Shown: positions 31,805-40,682 of the stretch, piece by piece
Numbering within the stretch: position 1 is the stretch's first letter
Layout of the letters: every line of letters starts with the position of its first letter
Assembly (NCBI GenBank): GCA_964036045.1
Contig: OZ038382.1
Location: 82,621,918 to 82,685,917 of the forward strand
DNA length: 64,000 bases
Source of the DNA: Eutreptiella sp. 'Long Island Sound 2002'
Lineage: Eukaryota > Euglenozoa > Euglenophyceae > Eutreptiales > Eutreptiaceae
Direction of reading: 5' to 3'
Program-made: the position numbers and the translations under genes
Notes under the pieces: generated by a model
Database searches by the model: none
Seen by the model: the letters and a program-made list of their open reading frames with translations, nothing else
Told to the model about the DNA's origin: nothing

Positions 31805-32200
31805 TTATGCATCGTCGTCCAACAGTTGTGGAAGACAGCTCCAAGTGTCCATGAGGCGGTTCCTCACAAAAGTGAAATCTCGTTCACCGATTTCTGCGAA
31901 ACCTCCTACCTTTGGTCTCGATATATATACCTTCACGTAGCGTGATACTCCTGTGAGGCGCCACCCTCCATCCTGCATGCCAAGATATGCCACATGTATT
32001 CTGTGTGAAAGATCGGATGTGAACTGAGGATGTTCTGCCGTGTCATCCGTGTACCAGTTACCTCTTTGGAAACGTAGAAACGCAGAAGGTCTTTGAACCT
32101 TTGGAAGCAGAAGCTGTGCAACAAGTAGATCAGGGGTCGTTGTAAGCCTATCCTGTATATTGTCAGATGTCACTGAACCTGTCTCACCGATTTCGGTCAA
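31805..32200 (-). CDS. Unknown protein at the 5' end of the minus-strand block
   Basis: A 131-codon open frame without internal stops: TEIGETGSVTSDNIQDRLTT, DLLVAQLLLPKVQRPSAFLR, HRIHVAYLGMQDGGWRLTGV, KVGGFAEIGERDFTFVRNRL, ending PQLLDDDA. The predicted first codon is TTG, so the real start is upstream or spliced. The ORF begins within the CACCGATTTCGG inverted repeats (32,183-32,223). The 32.2-33.25 kb stretch upstream shows no coding, only AT-rich DNA with TATATA runs near 32,530-32,580. Confidence 0.45.
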   Translation of the reverse strand: MTEIGETGSVTSDNIQDRLTTTPDLLVAQLLLPKVQRPSAFLRFQRGNWYTDDTAEHPQFTSDLSHRIHVAYLGMQDGGWRLTGVSRYVKVYISRPKVGGFAEIGERDFTFVRNRLMDTWSCLPQLLDDDA

Positions 32201-32223
32201 AGGTTTTGCCGATTTCGGTGAAA

Positions 32224-33266
32224 GGCCTACGGACCTTCCGTCATCACGTCCTTGTAACTTCTAGTAGCTGTATGGAATGTTCCAAAGCTAAGCCCTGCAT
32301 GCATGGAAGCTGCATTGATGCAGAGTGAAGAAACAAGATGTGTACCCCGCCTTACCTTGCCCTAGTTTTCCTTTAGCCCCTGCACGTATATATCACCACT
32401 ATATGTGGTAACCTTGGATCTTTGTCCTGACTTCGGTGGAACTTTCTCATGTTCTACTCTGGGCTATTGGACAGGTAGCCATGCCTGTTGACGTGCTTGC
32501 TCACTTGCAGTGCTTCAGGGTGCAGCACTCTATATTTATATATACACATATACCTATATATAGACGATATATATGTATGTATCGATGGTAAAACATTTTC
32601 ATCTCGCTGTGGAGCCTTTTCATACTACTTCGAAGACTCTGGAGATCTCAGCGACCGGAGTGTGCACAAGTCTTTACTGCAGTGCTTTATCCTTGTGTGG
32701 CTTTGTGCAGGGACTACTGAGTGGTTTTTTTAGGGCACTGTTTTTCAATTGGAACACCTTTTTCAAAATACATGCAAGTATTCCAATTAGATAGTAGCAG
32801 GGGTTAAACACTTACTGACTCCCGGAGCAGCTTTGTGTGGAAAACATATTCCGGGACATGGGTGCAATAAGATAACTTCCTTTTATACGTAGGGTGATGT
32901 ATCTTTTATGCAAATCACAGTATGAAAAGAAAATATTTGTTTTTTTGCACTGTTTGGAAACTGTCCTACCCTCATGATAGGGCCCCAACATGTAAACATT
33001 AGGTTTACATCCCAATGGTTGAACATTAGCCAAAGCAGAAACACCCAGGAATGAAAATGCACATGTGTGGGTTAGGCCTTGTGTTGGCCCCCTGCTTTAG
33101 GGCTGGGGTAAATAGAAAAATGGTGTGTTTTTCGACTACTGTACGTTTAGGGGATAAACATTGTCCTTCCCCATGTGGTTGTGGATATTGTTCAATTGCA
33201 CACCAGATGCGTGGTGCATAGGCTTTGAGGTGCAACACACGTGCGCGGTGCACTTAGACCCCTTAA
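32224..33266. other. AT-rich stretch without genes
   Basis: No ORF above about 90 codons and no motif in any frame. A TATA-alternating patch lies at 32,530-32,580. It separates the minus-strand block from the plus-strand segments at 33.27 kb, so it could hold a divergent promoter, but nothing specific is visible. Confidence 0.5.
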
Positions 33267-34195
33267 GTGAGGTGGCTGGGTCCAGATAAGGCTGCCGACT
33301 GTTGGGATGTTGTTGACGACATCTCTGTGGTGAAGGCGATCGAAGATGTTTGTCAAAAACACAGTTTGAATTTCCTTCGGGCTTACGATTGGTTCTGCAA
33401 AGTTGCAACTGACCAAGTGAAACCCTCTGGTCAACCGCATGCGTGCGATGAATGTTTCATTCAACGGGAGGAAATGAAGTGGGCAGGACACCAAAAAGCA
33501 GCGTTGAGGGACTGGCACAGGGTTCATTCCCCCATGGCACCATGTTCTCAATCTACTGAAAGACCGCAATGATGCAATCTACGACCTTGGCCACTGTGTG
33601 GCACTGGTGCTTGTGCAGATATTTCTGGCCTCACTATAGCTTTAGCTGCAACAGCATGACCCACAGAATATGTCCGCACTTGACGCAATCTGCAGAGAGG
33701 CAACACGACGTGGCTGAAACCACCAGAACGCTGCAAGGTGAATGGGGGGAAACACGTAAGCAGGCCATATGTATCGTTCACAACGATGCCTTCTGGAAGG
33801 CTCTGAAAAGCCTCATGCCAGCCTCAAAAGAGGACCTGATGGCTGTAGACCCAGGTATGTGTGGTGGCCATGTGTTGCAGAACCCCATCAGGTGATATTT
33901 GCGTGTCCTGCGCCACCTGTGTAAGCAAGTATTGTCTTGGGATCCTAAAAAAATGCACAACAGAGCCCGTGACTGTGACGAACCAAAGTGGCGTTTTGAT
34001 ATCGTTGGATTACGACAGGAGAGGTGGACTGTACAAGTTCACTATCTTTGTGTTCATTACACCCCATGGCTCACGCGCCGTGGTATTCTCGTGGGTTGCT
34101 CGGCAGAGGGGGGAGAGTACTGCCAGAAAAAGGACAAAAACGAGTGGGCTGCTGGCCATCATTTCTGCAGAGTAAGTGCCCAAAGAGGCTCTTGA
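33267..34195 (+). pseudogene. Unknown conserved segment, copy 2, and downstream frames
   Basis: 33,267-33,572 is open: RWLGPDKAADCWDVVDDISV then VKAIEDVCQKHSLNFLRAYD, the undamaged counterpart of 15,440-15,535, continuing WFCKVATDQVKPSGQPHACD and ECFIQREEMKWAGHQKAALR. Coding then moves frame (LKDRNDAIYDLGHCVALVLV) and again to a frame with TRKQAICIVHNDAFWKALKS, a TGA at 33,893-33,895, and WDPKKMHNRARDCDEPKWRF, IVGLRQERWTVQVHYLCVHY. A DNA-transposon protein is a possibility given the repeated copies and Cys/His/Trp content, but no DDE or similar triad can be assigned. Confidence 0.45.
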
Positions 34196-34349
34196 CATGC
34201 ACCCAACATTGAGCCATTGAACTCGAACTCTGGGCAGAGGGCAAAGAGCGCCCAAGAGGATGGTGTTTTCACGCCGTAGCGCTCCCAGGTATTCCTGTGC
34301 GAGTCCTGAAGTGCTCCTCATCTGGTCCCTGTGCCTTCAACCATTAACC

Positions 34350-34520
34350 CTTAACCCAGAGGGATGGTCTACAGAGTCTACAGTGGTACAATGATAGTAA
34401 CCGTATACCGGTATACAGGTATACCGGTATACAGGGTCTGAAGATAATCTACAGAGGTCTGCCGGCTGAGATACAGGTCTACAGGTCTACAGAGAGTCTA
34501 GAGTAAGTATACAGGTAGCA
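34350..34520. repeat. TATACAG/TCTACAG-rich array (left member of an inverted pair)
   Basis: Irregular repeats of GTATACAGG, GTATACCGG and TCTACAGG. The segment 34,384-34,409 is the reverse complement, with one difference, of 38,396-38,421. A short TTAACCCTTAACCC sits just left of it (34,344-34,357). Confidence 0.8.
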
Positions 34521-34813
34521 CACTTGCGCTGTGAAACGAGAGGCAGCAGCACAGCAAAGATCCAAGCACCAACGAGTACACCATGTCATTGGCGCGCTTT
34601 ACTTAGCTCAGCTTTCAGTGTCCTTTGACCTCTTGCACTTGGTTTATACATGCCTTGCTGGTGTACCATCTTAGCTAAATGTACTGGACAAAAGACGTGG
34701 CAATTGGAATACTAGTTGAAAGATTCTTTCATTTTCAATGGCAAATGGTATTGCACCACTTGACAGGTTTTAGAGCCCCATAAGATTCGGTCATTGCAGC
34801 CAACTTCATCATA

Positions 34814-35101
34814 TCAACGCAATACAAAAAGAGCATCATCGTCGTTGACCGGCAGTCTGGATTGATATGTCTTCTCCAGCCTGTTCAAGTGTGCACAATC
34901 ATCCAACTTGTTCTTGTCAACCTCGCTGTTCGAAAGCGCAAGGTCTTCAACATTACCAATGGCAATGTCAGCGCGCCCAAGATCATCCGTAAGCATCACT
35001 GCGACATCATCATAATCCGGAATATAGTCGCGGTCATCGTTGGTTTGCATCAGAGCGCCAGGTAAAGTGCGCTTCTGGAATGAACGCTGCTCCTGTGGCA
35101 A
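34814..35101 (-). CDS. Acidic unknown protein, 95 codons
   Basis: A minus-strand ORF with a convincing composition: DYIPDYDDVAVMLTDDLGRA, DIAIGNVEDLALSNSEVDKN, LDDCAHLNRLEKTYQSRLPV, ending DDDALFVLR. It is strongly acidic in the middle. The stop is TGA-type at 34,814. It may be the last exon of a longer gene, because upstream sequence (35,102-35,340) is non-coding on this strand. Codon and base use are AT-richer than in the flanking repeat blocks, as for the two genes to its right. Not recognised. Confidence 0.45.
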   Translation of the reverse strand: MPQEQRSFQKRTLPGALMQTNDDRDYIPDYDDVAVMLTDDLGRADIAIGNVEDLALSNSEVDKNKLDDCAHLNRLEKTYQSRLPVNDDDALFVLR

Positions 35102-35344
35102 AGACAGGTTTGGCGTATTGCAGTGTCTGCTACTCTAGGAACCCGTTTTGCGCAGGTAGAGTTGCACAGGAAAGCTGACGTTTGCACGCAGTCGCACTGA
35201 ATTTTGGCGACTTGCACAGAATTGCACTGCAGTCGCACAGTGCAATCCCTGTGCAAACGCGCTGGCGCCGTCGTCGCAACTGCTGCCGTTGCCGCGGCAT
35301 TTTAAATTTCACGAGAAATTTACTAGCCCTTTGCCAGATTTGCA

Positions 35345-36068
35345 ATGGTTTTGCAAGGAGATGCTATTTCCAAGTTCATTAGAACTACTTACGGTAGTTT
35401 TCACAGCGCGGACTTGATGGATGACCTTGTGGGACTATCTACCTCAACGGCACCGGGGACGGTCCTATTGGATCGCCTCAATGAACGCATCGGTAAGCAA
35501 AAACGATACAAGAAATGTGCAAAGGACGCCATTCGGCAGGTTTATACACCTATCGAGGCTGTTTGCCTCGTTTTGGAGCTTGAAGTGCCAAATGAAAGGT
35601 GATGTTTATTGCTATGTCTCTTTTTTGCGTTATTGATGCGTTGTGCAACTGCCCTTCGTGGTGTGCAAGTGGCCACCTGCACAATTTTGAAGCCATATCA
35701 TTCTCATACATCGGCCAATGTGGTCATTCACTCCATTCGGCATACCTACATACTCTAACTTGCACAATAAGACACCCTATAACACTAGATTGATAAAGAT
35801 AGTGTGATAATGGCGATGTTACGATTCGTGCAAACATGTGTCCAAGTAGTATATTGCACCGTTTGCACACGGTTGCACTTGTGCAACCGCCAATATATAC
35901 CTTTTGCTCTCTAGGTACAAGAACCTTATCCGTTGGGTTTCCAAGCTTCGCAACGATAGGAAGGAGCGCATCCCCTCAAATTGGGAGCACCCCTTCTCAT
36001 CGTTCGAGGCTTTCAAGATTGCTTGTTGGGAGCTTGGGAGCAAGCAAATCCTAGTCCCAAGCGATTAG
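35345..36068 (+). CDS. Two-exon gene, 135-aa unknown protein
   Basis: Exon 1 35,345-35,598 begins with ATG (MVLQGDAISKFIRTTYGSFH, LNERIGKQKRYKKCAKDAIR, CLVLELEVPNE). A GT donor at 35,599 and an AG acceptor at 35,913-35,914 (CTCTAG) remove a 316-nt intron. Exon 2 35,915-36,068 reads YKNLIRWVSKLRNDRKERIP, NWEHPFSSFEAFKIACWELG to TAG. The join falls inside an Arg codon and keeps the frame, giving 136 codons with stop. The protein is basic with aromatic-rich C-terminus, small and without a recognised domain; DNA binding is conceivable. It has no stops or frameshifts, making it the best candidate for an intact gene here. Confidence 0.6.
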
Positions 36069-36239
36069 AATGGGAAGGTAGGTGTTAGTTGTGATCTTGA
36101 TGAGGTTTTTTAAGTATATCTCAACTCAAGATGTATTTGATACAATGAGGTTCCGTCTTTTGGATTGAGGACGTCAATGTGTTTTGATCATTCGGGGTGA
36201 AGGATGGCCCAAAGGCGGTGGCTCTTTCCCCTTCCGGTG

Positions 36240-36668
36240 TCATACCTTAAAGCGATACTTGCGTTCGTACGCATCTTTCACAATTGAAGCATTTAGCTCA
36301 ACAATAACTGGACCAATGTTCTCGATCAATTTATTGAAGGGGTTTCCGTCTGCCAACGGCGGTGCTGCACCTTGGCCACCCGGAGCTAAGCGCACCAAAC
36401 GATCACTACGAATAGCGGCTTCGTGGTTATCTTCCTCATCGTGCACATTAACGTGAATGGGCTTGCCAGTTTCATCATTTCCATTGCGCACTTCTTGGAA
36501 CGACGGGTCCTTATATGTTCCTTGCCAACAAAAATGCTTTGTGGTCTTGACGTAGAATTCATCCGGATTGGTAGCTACCGTGGTTTCTTTGATACCAAGT
36601 TCATTCATCCAAAGAAGCATGGCCTCTTTCAATCCTTTATTCACCCAAGACATCAAATCGGATTCCAA
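36240..36668 (-). CDS. Unknown 142-codon protein
   Basis: An uninterrupted minus-strand ORF starting with ATG: ESDLMSWVNKGLKEAMLLWM, NELGIKETTVATNPDEFYVK, HFCWQGTYKDPSFQEVRNGN, VNVHDEEDNHEAAIRSDRLV, NPFNKLIENIGPVIVELNAS, ending ERKYRFKV. Composition is clearly protein-like. It is convergent with the two-exon gene 170 bp to its left; the gap (36,069-36,239) shows no feature. No domain recognised. It could be one exon of a longer gene, since no upstream exon was identified. Confidence 0.5.
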   Translation of the reverse strand: MESDLMSWVNKGLKEAMLLWMNELGIKETTVATNPDEFYVKTTKHFCWQGTYKDPSFQEVRNGNDETGKPIHVNVHDEEDNHEAAIRSDRLVRLAPGGQGAAPPLADGNPFNKLIENIGPVIVELNASIVKDAYERKYRFKV

Positions 36669-36779
36669 AAAATTTAGCGGTACTCAGTTTGAATGCGGCA
36701 AGAGCCGGTGTGTGGCACCGCGCTTAGAACAGAATGTTTCCCATTGACCTTCAGCCACAAGGAACGGTTGATATGTATA

Positions 36780-36985
36780 ATGCCGCAGGAAGCAGGAAGC
36801 AGCAAGGAGCAGCCAGCAGCAGCCAGCAGCCAGGAGCCAGCAGCCAGCAGCCAGCAGCCAGCAGCCAGCAGCAGCAAGCAGCCAGCAGCAAGCAGCAGCC
36901 AGCAGCAAGCAGCAGCCAGCAGCAAGCAGCCCCAAGCAAGTAGCCAACAGCCAGCAGCCAGCAGCAAGCACCAAGCCGCACCAAT
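36780..36985. repeat. CAG/AGC-rich simple repeat
   Basis: Near-continuous imperfect CAGCAGC and AGCAAGCAGC units. ORFs (QPAASS on plus, LLAAGCWLL on minus) are repeat translations. Confidence 0.92.
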
Positions 36986-37440
36986 TGTGCACACTGCACG
37001 CATGTATTGTGCACACTGCACGCACGTACGCACTGTGCACACTGCACGCACTTATTATGCACACTGCTCGCACGCATTATGCACCCTGTACGCATGCATG
37101 GGGCACACTGCACGCACGCATTGAGCACACTGCACCCACGCATTGAGCACACTGCACCCACGCACGCACTGTGCACACTACACGCACGCATTATGCACAA
37201 TGCATACACGCATTGTGCACACTGCACGCACGCACGCACTGTGCACACTGCACACACGCAATATGCACACTGCACGCACCCATTGTGCGCACTGCACGCA
37301 CAGACCTTTCACACTGCACGCAGGCACTGTGCACACTGCACGCACGCATTGAGAACACTGCAAGAACGCACTGTGCACACTGCACGGACGCACGCAGTCT
37401 GCACACACATTGAGCACACGGCACGCACGCACACGCTATG
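36986..37440. repeat. 22-bp minisatellite (GTGCACACTGCACGCA core)
   Basis: About twenty imperfect units of 22 bp, some lengthened by an extra ACGC or CGCAC, with core GTGCACACTGCACGCA. GTGCAC and TGCA make each unit partly self-complementary. Long ORFs in all frames here (CTLHARTHCAH and similar) are artefacts. Confidence 0.92.
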
Positions 37441-37690
37441 CACACAACAATATGCACACTGGTGGCTGCGTTGGTGTGGTGGTGGTCGTCGTCGTTGTCG
37501 TCGTTGTCCTCGGCTTTAATTGATCTTGAAGTTCTCGGGTTCTGTTAATCTTGAAGTTCTGGGCTTTGCTTGATCTTGAAGTTCTTGTTGTCAAACCTAT
37601 TAGCACCTGATTGCACGTTGCCAACAGACAGACAAACGCGCACACACACATACACACACACACACACAGCAACACACAATGCAACGTAAA
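37441..37690. repeat. GTCGTC, TTGATCTTGAAGTTCT and CA repeats
   Basis: A GTCGTT/GTCGTC run (37,483-37,512), three copies of TTGATCTTGAAGTTCT about 25 bp apart (37,519-37,585), then a (CA)n tract (37,638-37,668). Confidence 0.8.
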
Positions 37691-38189
37691 TTGACTCTGG
37701 TCTGGTCCTCTGTGGAATCGACTCTGGTCCTCAAGTTCGAGTTCCTGGCGGGTTACAATGTGAAATCCTAAATTTTAACAGAAACTTTGATTTAAAAAAA
37801 GCCTTAGTCAAAGCATACCTACTGCCTGTTAAGGTGCAGCTACCCTTCAGACGACGCCTGCCCGATGCCGCCTCCCAAAAAGGAGCGAGGCGCAGCAGTT
37901 TGTGGGAGTGGGCCTACACTAACATGCATGCATGGATGCAGTCAAGGTGCAATATATGTCTCCATGTGCAAAGGAATGTGCGTAGTTGTATGGCGTACCT
38001 ACCACTCCTCTGCAGAAAAATATTGTTCCCTACATGAAAGTTTACGTTGGAGATGATATGCTCATAACAACGCATACTGCATGACATAAATATGTGATAT
38101 ACCCATCATTCCTTGCATCCATCCATCAAAGAACACATATATCCAGTCATGGGTGCTCGCATTGCATATTCTATATAGCAGTTAGATTC
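37691..38189. other. No gene seen
   Basis: Short ORFs only, no motif in any frame. Confidence 0.5.
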
Positions 38190-38460
38190 ATGGTCTACAG
38201 GTCTAGAGATCTACAGCCAAATGTCTACAGACGCGGTCTCTAGATGCGTATAACTGTAGTATACAGCTAGTATACAGAGGTATACAGGTATACAGGTCTA
38301 CAGATCTACAGGTATACAGTGTCTGTATACCAAAAATATACAGTCAGGAAGCCGTATACGGTATACATTCTACAGTGTATACAGAGTATACAGATGGTAT
38401 ACGGTTACTATCATGGTACCAGGTATACAGTGGTAGACAGGTCTACAGCCATTGCTCTGC
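38190..38460. repeat. TATACAG/TCTACAG-rich array (right member of an inverted pair)
   Basis: Irregular GTATACAG, GTCTACAG and TCTAGAG repeats. 38,396-38,421 mirrors 34,384-34,409. Together the two arrays bracket the AT-richer 34.5-38.2 kb segment with its three ORF genes and minisatellites. Confidence 0.8.
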
Positions 38461-38478
38461 CCTAAACCAGCTGAAATT

Positions 38479-38800
38479 GAAATTGTGTGGATGATGACCA
38501 TCGATTTGATGGTATTTGCCAGTCATAGCACATGTCCCATCCATCAGAACTAAAAAAAGCAATTCTCTGAAAGGGCAGCAGAGGTCAACGCCCCCCCCCG
38601 TCTCCTTGATTACATCCCTACCCAGCCCAGACGCCATTCAAATTCTGTGGATGACCATCATCAATTTGATGGTATTTGCCAGTGACAGCATATGTCCCAA
38701 CCATCAGAAATAAAATGAAGAATTCCATGATAGAAGAGCAGAGGTCAACAGCCCCCCCCTCCTTGATTACATTCTTACCCAGCCCATCCGCGCCTGCACC
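38479..38800. repeat. Tandem duplication, about 160-bp unit
   Basis: 38,479-38,638 and 38,639-38,800 align: both contain TTTGATGGTATTTGCCAGT, CAGAGGTCAAC, a C7-C9 run and CTTGATTACAT...ACCCAGCCCA. No coding. Confidence 0.85.
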
Positions 38801-38937
38801 TCCTGCCAGTTTGTTTACCATGCCTTTCTTTCTAACAGGACCTTCCTGGGCAGCCGCGTACTGTGACATCACAAGCCAATCCAGCATGTGGAGACCAGGA
38901 CAGCAAATTGGCTGAGTGCTAGAGGCCAGCAAGTCAG

Positions 38938-39358
38938 TTGGAGCAAAAGAACAAAGAGAAAGTGAAAGATCTTCAAAAAGTGACTAACTCCCTGCACAAA
39001 CAGGGGAAAGAGCTGAAGAAGGCGAGGGTCCAACTACAACCGGTGAAGAGGAAATTACTTGAAAGTAAATCTGTTGCAACTCAAGCAGAAGCTGCAAAGA
39101 AGCTGGCTGAGAATTAGGCCAAGAAGGAAGCAAAGCGGAAGGAGGATGCAGTGGCATGAGCAGCTGAAGCGGAACACTTACGTATAAAAGCTGCTGCCAA
39201 AGAAGCGTAAAAGATGGAAAAAGCGGAAAAAGCTGCCCGTGACACACAGTCTGCAGAACATGAAGCCTCTGGCGCCGCAGAACAGCTTGGGAACCAGCAC
39301 AACAGCAACACCAGCAACAAAGAGATTCTTCAGCTGATGCCTTGGCAGCCATTGTGTA
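38938..39358 (+). pseudogene. Decayed coiled-coil protein segment
   Basis: Reading through stops gives EQKNKEKVKDLQKVTNSLHK, QGKELKKARVQLQPVKRKLL, ATQAEAAKKLAEN, stop, KKEAKRKEDAVA, stop, AEAEHLRIKAAAKEA, stop, KMEKAEKAARDTQSAEHEAS. It is strongly Lys/Glu/Ala-rich and helical, similar in flavour to the exon arrays at 11.5 and 19 kb but without their exon-intron periodicity. Three stops (TAG 39,117, TGA 39,158 and TAA 39,208, approximate) mark it as dead. It may be a third, unrelated or processed, member of that gene family. Confidence 0.5.
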
Positions 39359-39359
39359 A

Positions 39360-39695
39360 TTGATTGGATCGCAGCCACAGCAAATACCGCCTACATCTGC
39401 TTCTGACATTTTTGCACAACTCCCCGCTTTGTTACCAGCACAGCCGCAGTCTGGGTCAGTTCCGGCACAAGTAAATTCGCTGAATGGGCAGCAAGCCCGG
39501 CAGCAGCAGCAGGGGCAGCGCCAGATGTCAGGGCTGGCACAAGCACTTGTATTGCCAGCCAGCAGCCGCCAGCAGGTTGCTCCAATGTTCTGGCCCAGAT
39601 CTGTGGATGGCCTGGGCAACAACACCGCACTGGATGGCTTGGGCGACTGCAGTTGCTGCCACTGCAGCATTCAACTGTGCAATCTTGTTTTCTAA
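39360..39695 (+). CDS. Gln/Pro-rich unknown segment
   Basis: A 111-codon open stretch with GSQPQQIPPTSASDIFAQLP, NSLNGQQARQQQQGQRQMSG and QVAPMFWPRSVDGLGNN, closing with a TAA. It follows the decayed coiled coil after a TAA and shares its frame class with no clear start codon (TTG/ATT). The region is disordered in character, as transcription-related proteins often are, and probably represents the C-terminus of the same dead gene. The 39,700-40,060 stretch that follows is T-rich and shows no gene. Confidence 0.35.
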   Translation: MIGSQPQQIPPTSASDIFAQLPALLPAQPQSGSVPAQVNSLNGQQARQQQQGQRQMSGLAQALVLPASSRQQVAPMFWPRSVDGLGNNTALDGLGDCSCCHCSIQLCNLVF

Positions 39696-40064
39696 ATGCA
39701 TCTCAACTGCCTAATGGACCAAATACTCAGATTCTCTTGCAGCAGCGCTCCCACTTATCGAAGTAATGCCCTCTGTTCCTCCTGCTGTCTCTTGAGCGTT
39801 AATTCTTGATTCTGATTTGTTGTAGATATAGAGTTTCGAACATAGAGGTTAGCGCCCCTGCTGAGGGCATGTTTATTTGTTATATTTGATTATTTGACTG
39901 TTTTGTGCATAGCTGTCTTTTTTTCGGCCAGTTTTGCGTTTCATGTGTCGTATCCTTCTTGGGCGTAAGCAGTGGACGTCTGCCAGCAGCGCTGCTTGGC
40001 ATCAGCCCAGCCACAATCCTTCGTTTTTTTTTCGGGCCCTAGCCTTCGGCATGTGCTTGAGTAG

Positions 40065-40682
40065 CTTCATTCTTTGTGAAGAGGCATGTCTGCGGTGCGC
40101 TTCATTTCGTGGCTTTGTGATTTTTCTCCTTCGTTTTTTTATTGGTCTTTAGACCTTGGCTGTCAGGCCTAGGTGGATGGAAGGGGGAAAGGGAAAGGCT
40201 GCCGCAACAACAACGCCGGCTGGTGCCTGTGGATGCAGATAAACAGGGTGATGTTGAGTGATACTGCCTTGTCCATTCAGAATTCTGCTTTTGGTGTGTT
40301 GTTTGAATGCATTAATGATTTTTCTTTTAGCAGGTGTCTTCCGGCCAATTTTGACTTTTTTTTGCTATTGTTCTACGTTTTCAGGGCTGAGTAGGGCTGT
40401 GCAGCAATTAGCAACCTGACCGTTCTGTCGCAGGGAGCCATTGCTGTACCCGCGCAGAAGAACCTGATTTATTTATGCAAAAGAAACGTAGGGCTGAGTA
40501 GGGCTGTACAACAATCATCAGCCGGAAGGCTTTCCGCGGTGAGCCTCGATGGATGGCTGGTTTAATTATGGAAAAGTACTGCAGGTAAATAGGCTGAGTA
40601 AGGCTGTGCAATAATGATCAACCAGACCTTTCTGTTGCAGGGAGCCACCTATGTACAAGCGCAGAAAAAGCTGCTTCATTTA
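40065..40682. repeat. 620-bp direct repeat, left copy
   Basis: Aligns with 42,983-43,599. It contains internal 90-100-bp tandem units, each starting GGCTGAGTAGGGCTGTGCA. Homology begins at CTTCATTCTTTGTGAAGAGG and ends at GCTTCATTTA. Confidence 0.85.

Noticed and set aside
36674-37519. Several ORFs over 120 codons on both strands
   Set aside because: They translate CAG and GTGCACACTGCACGCA repeats and have no independent coding signal.
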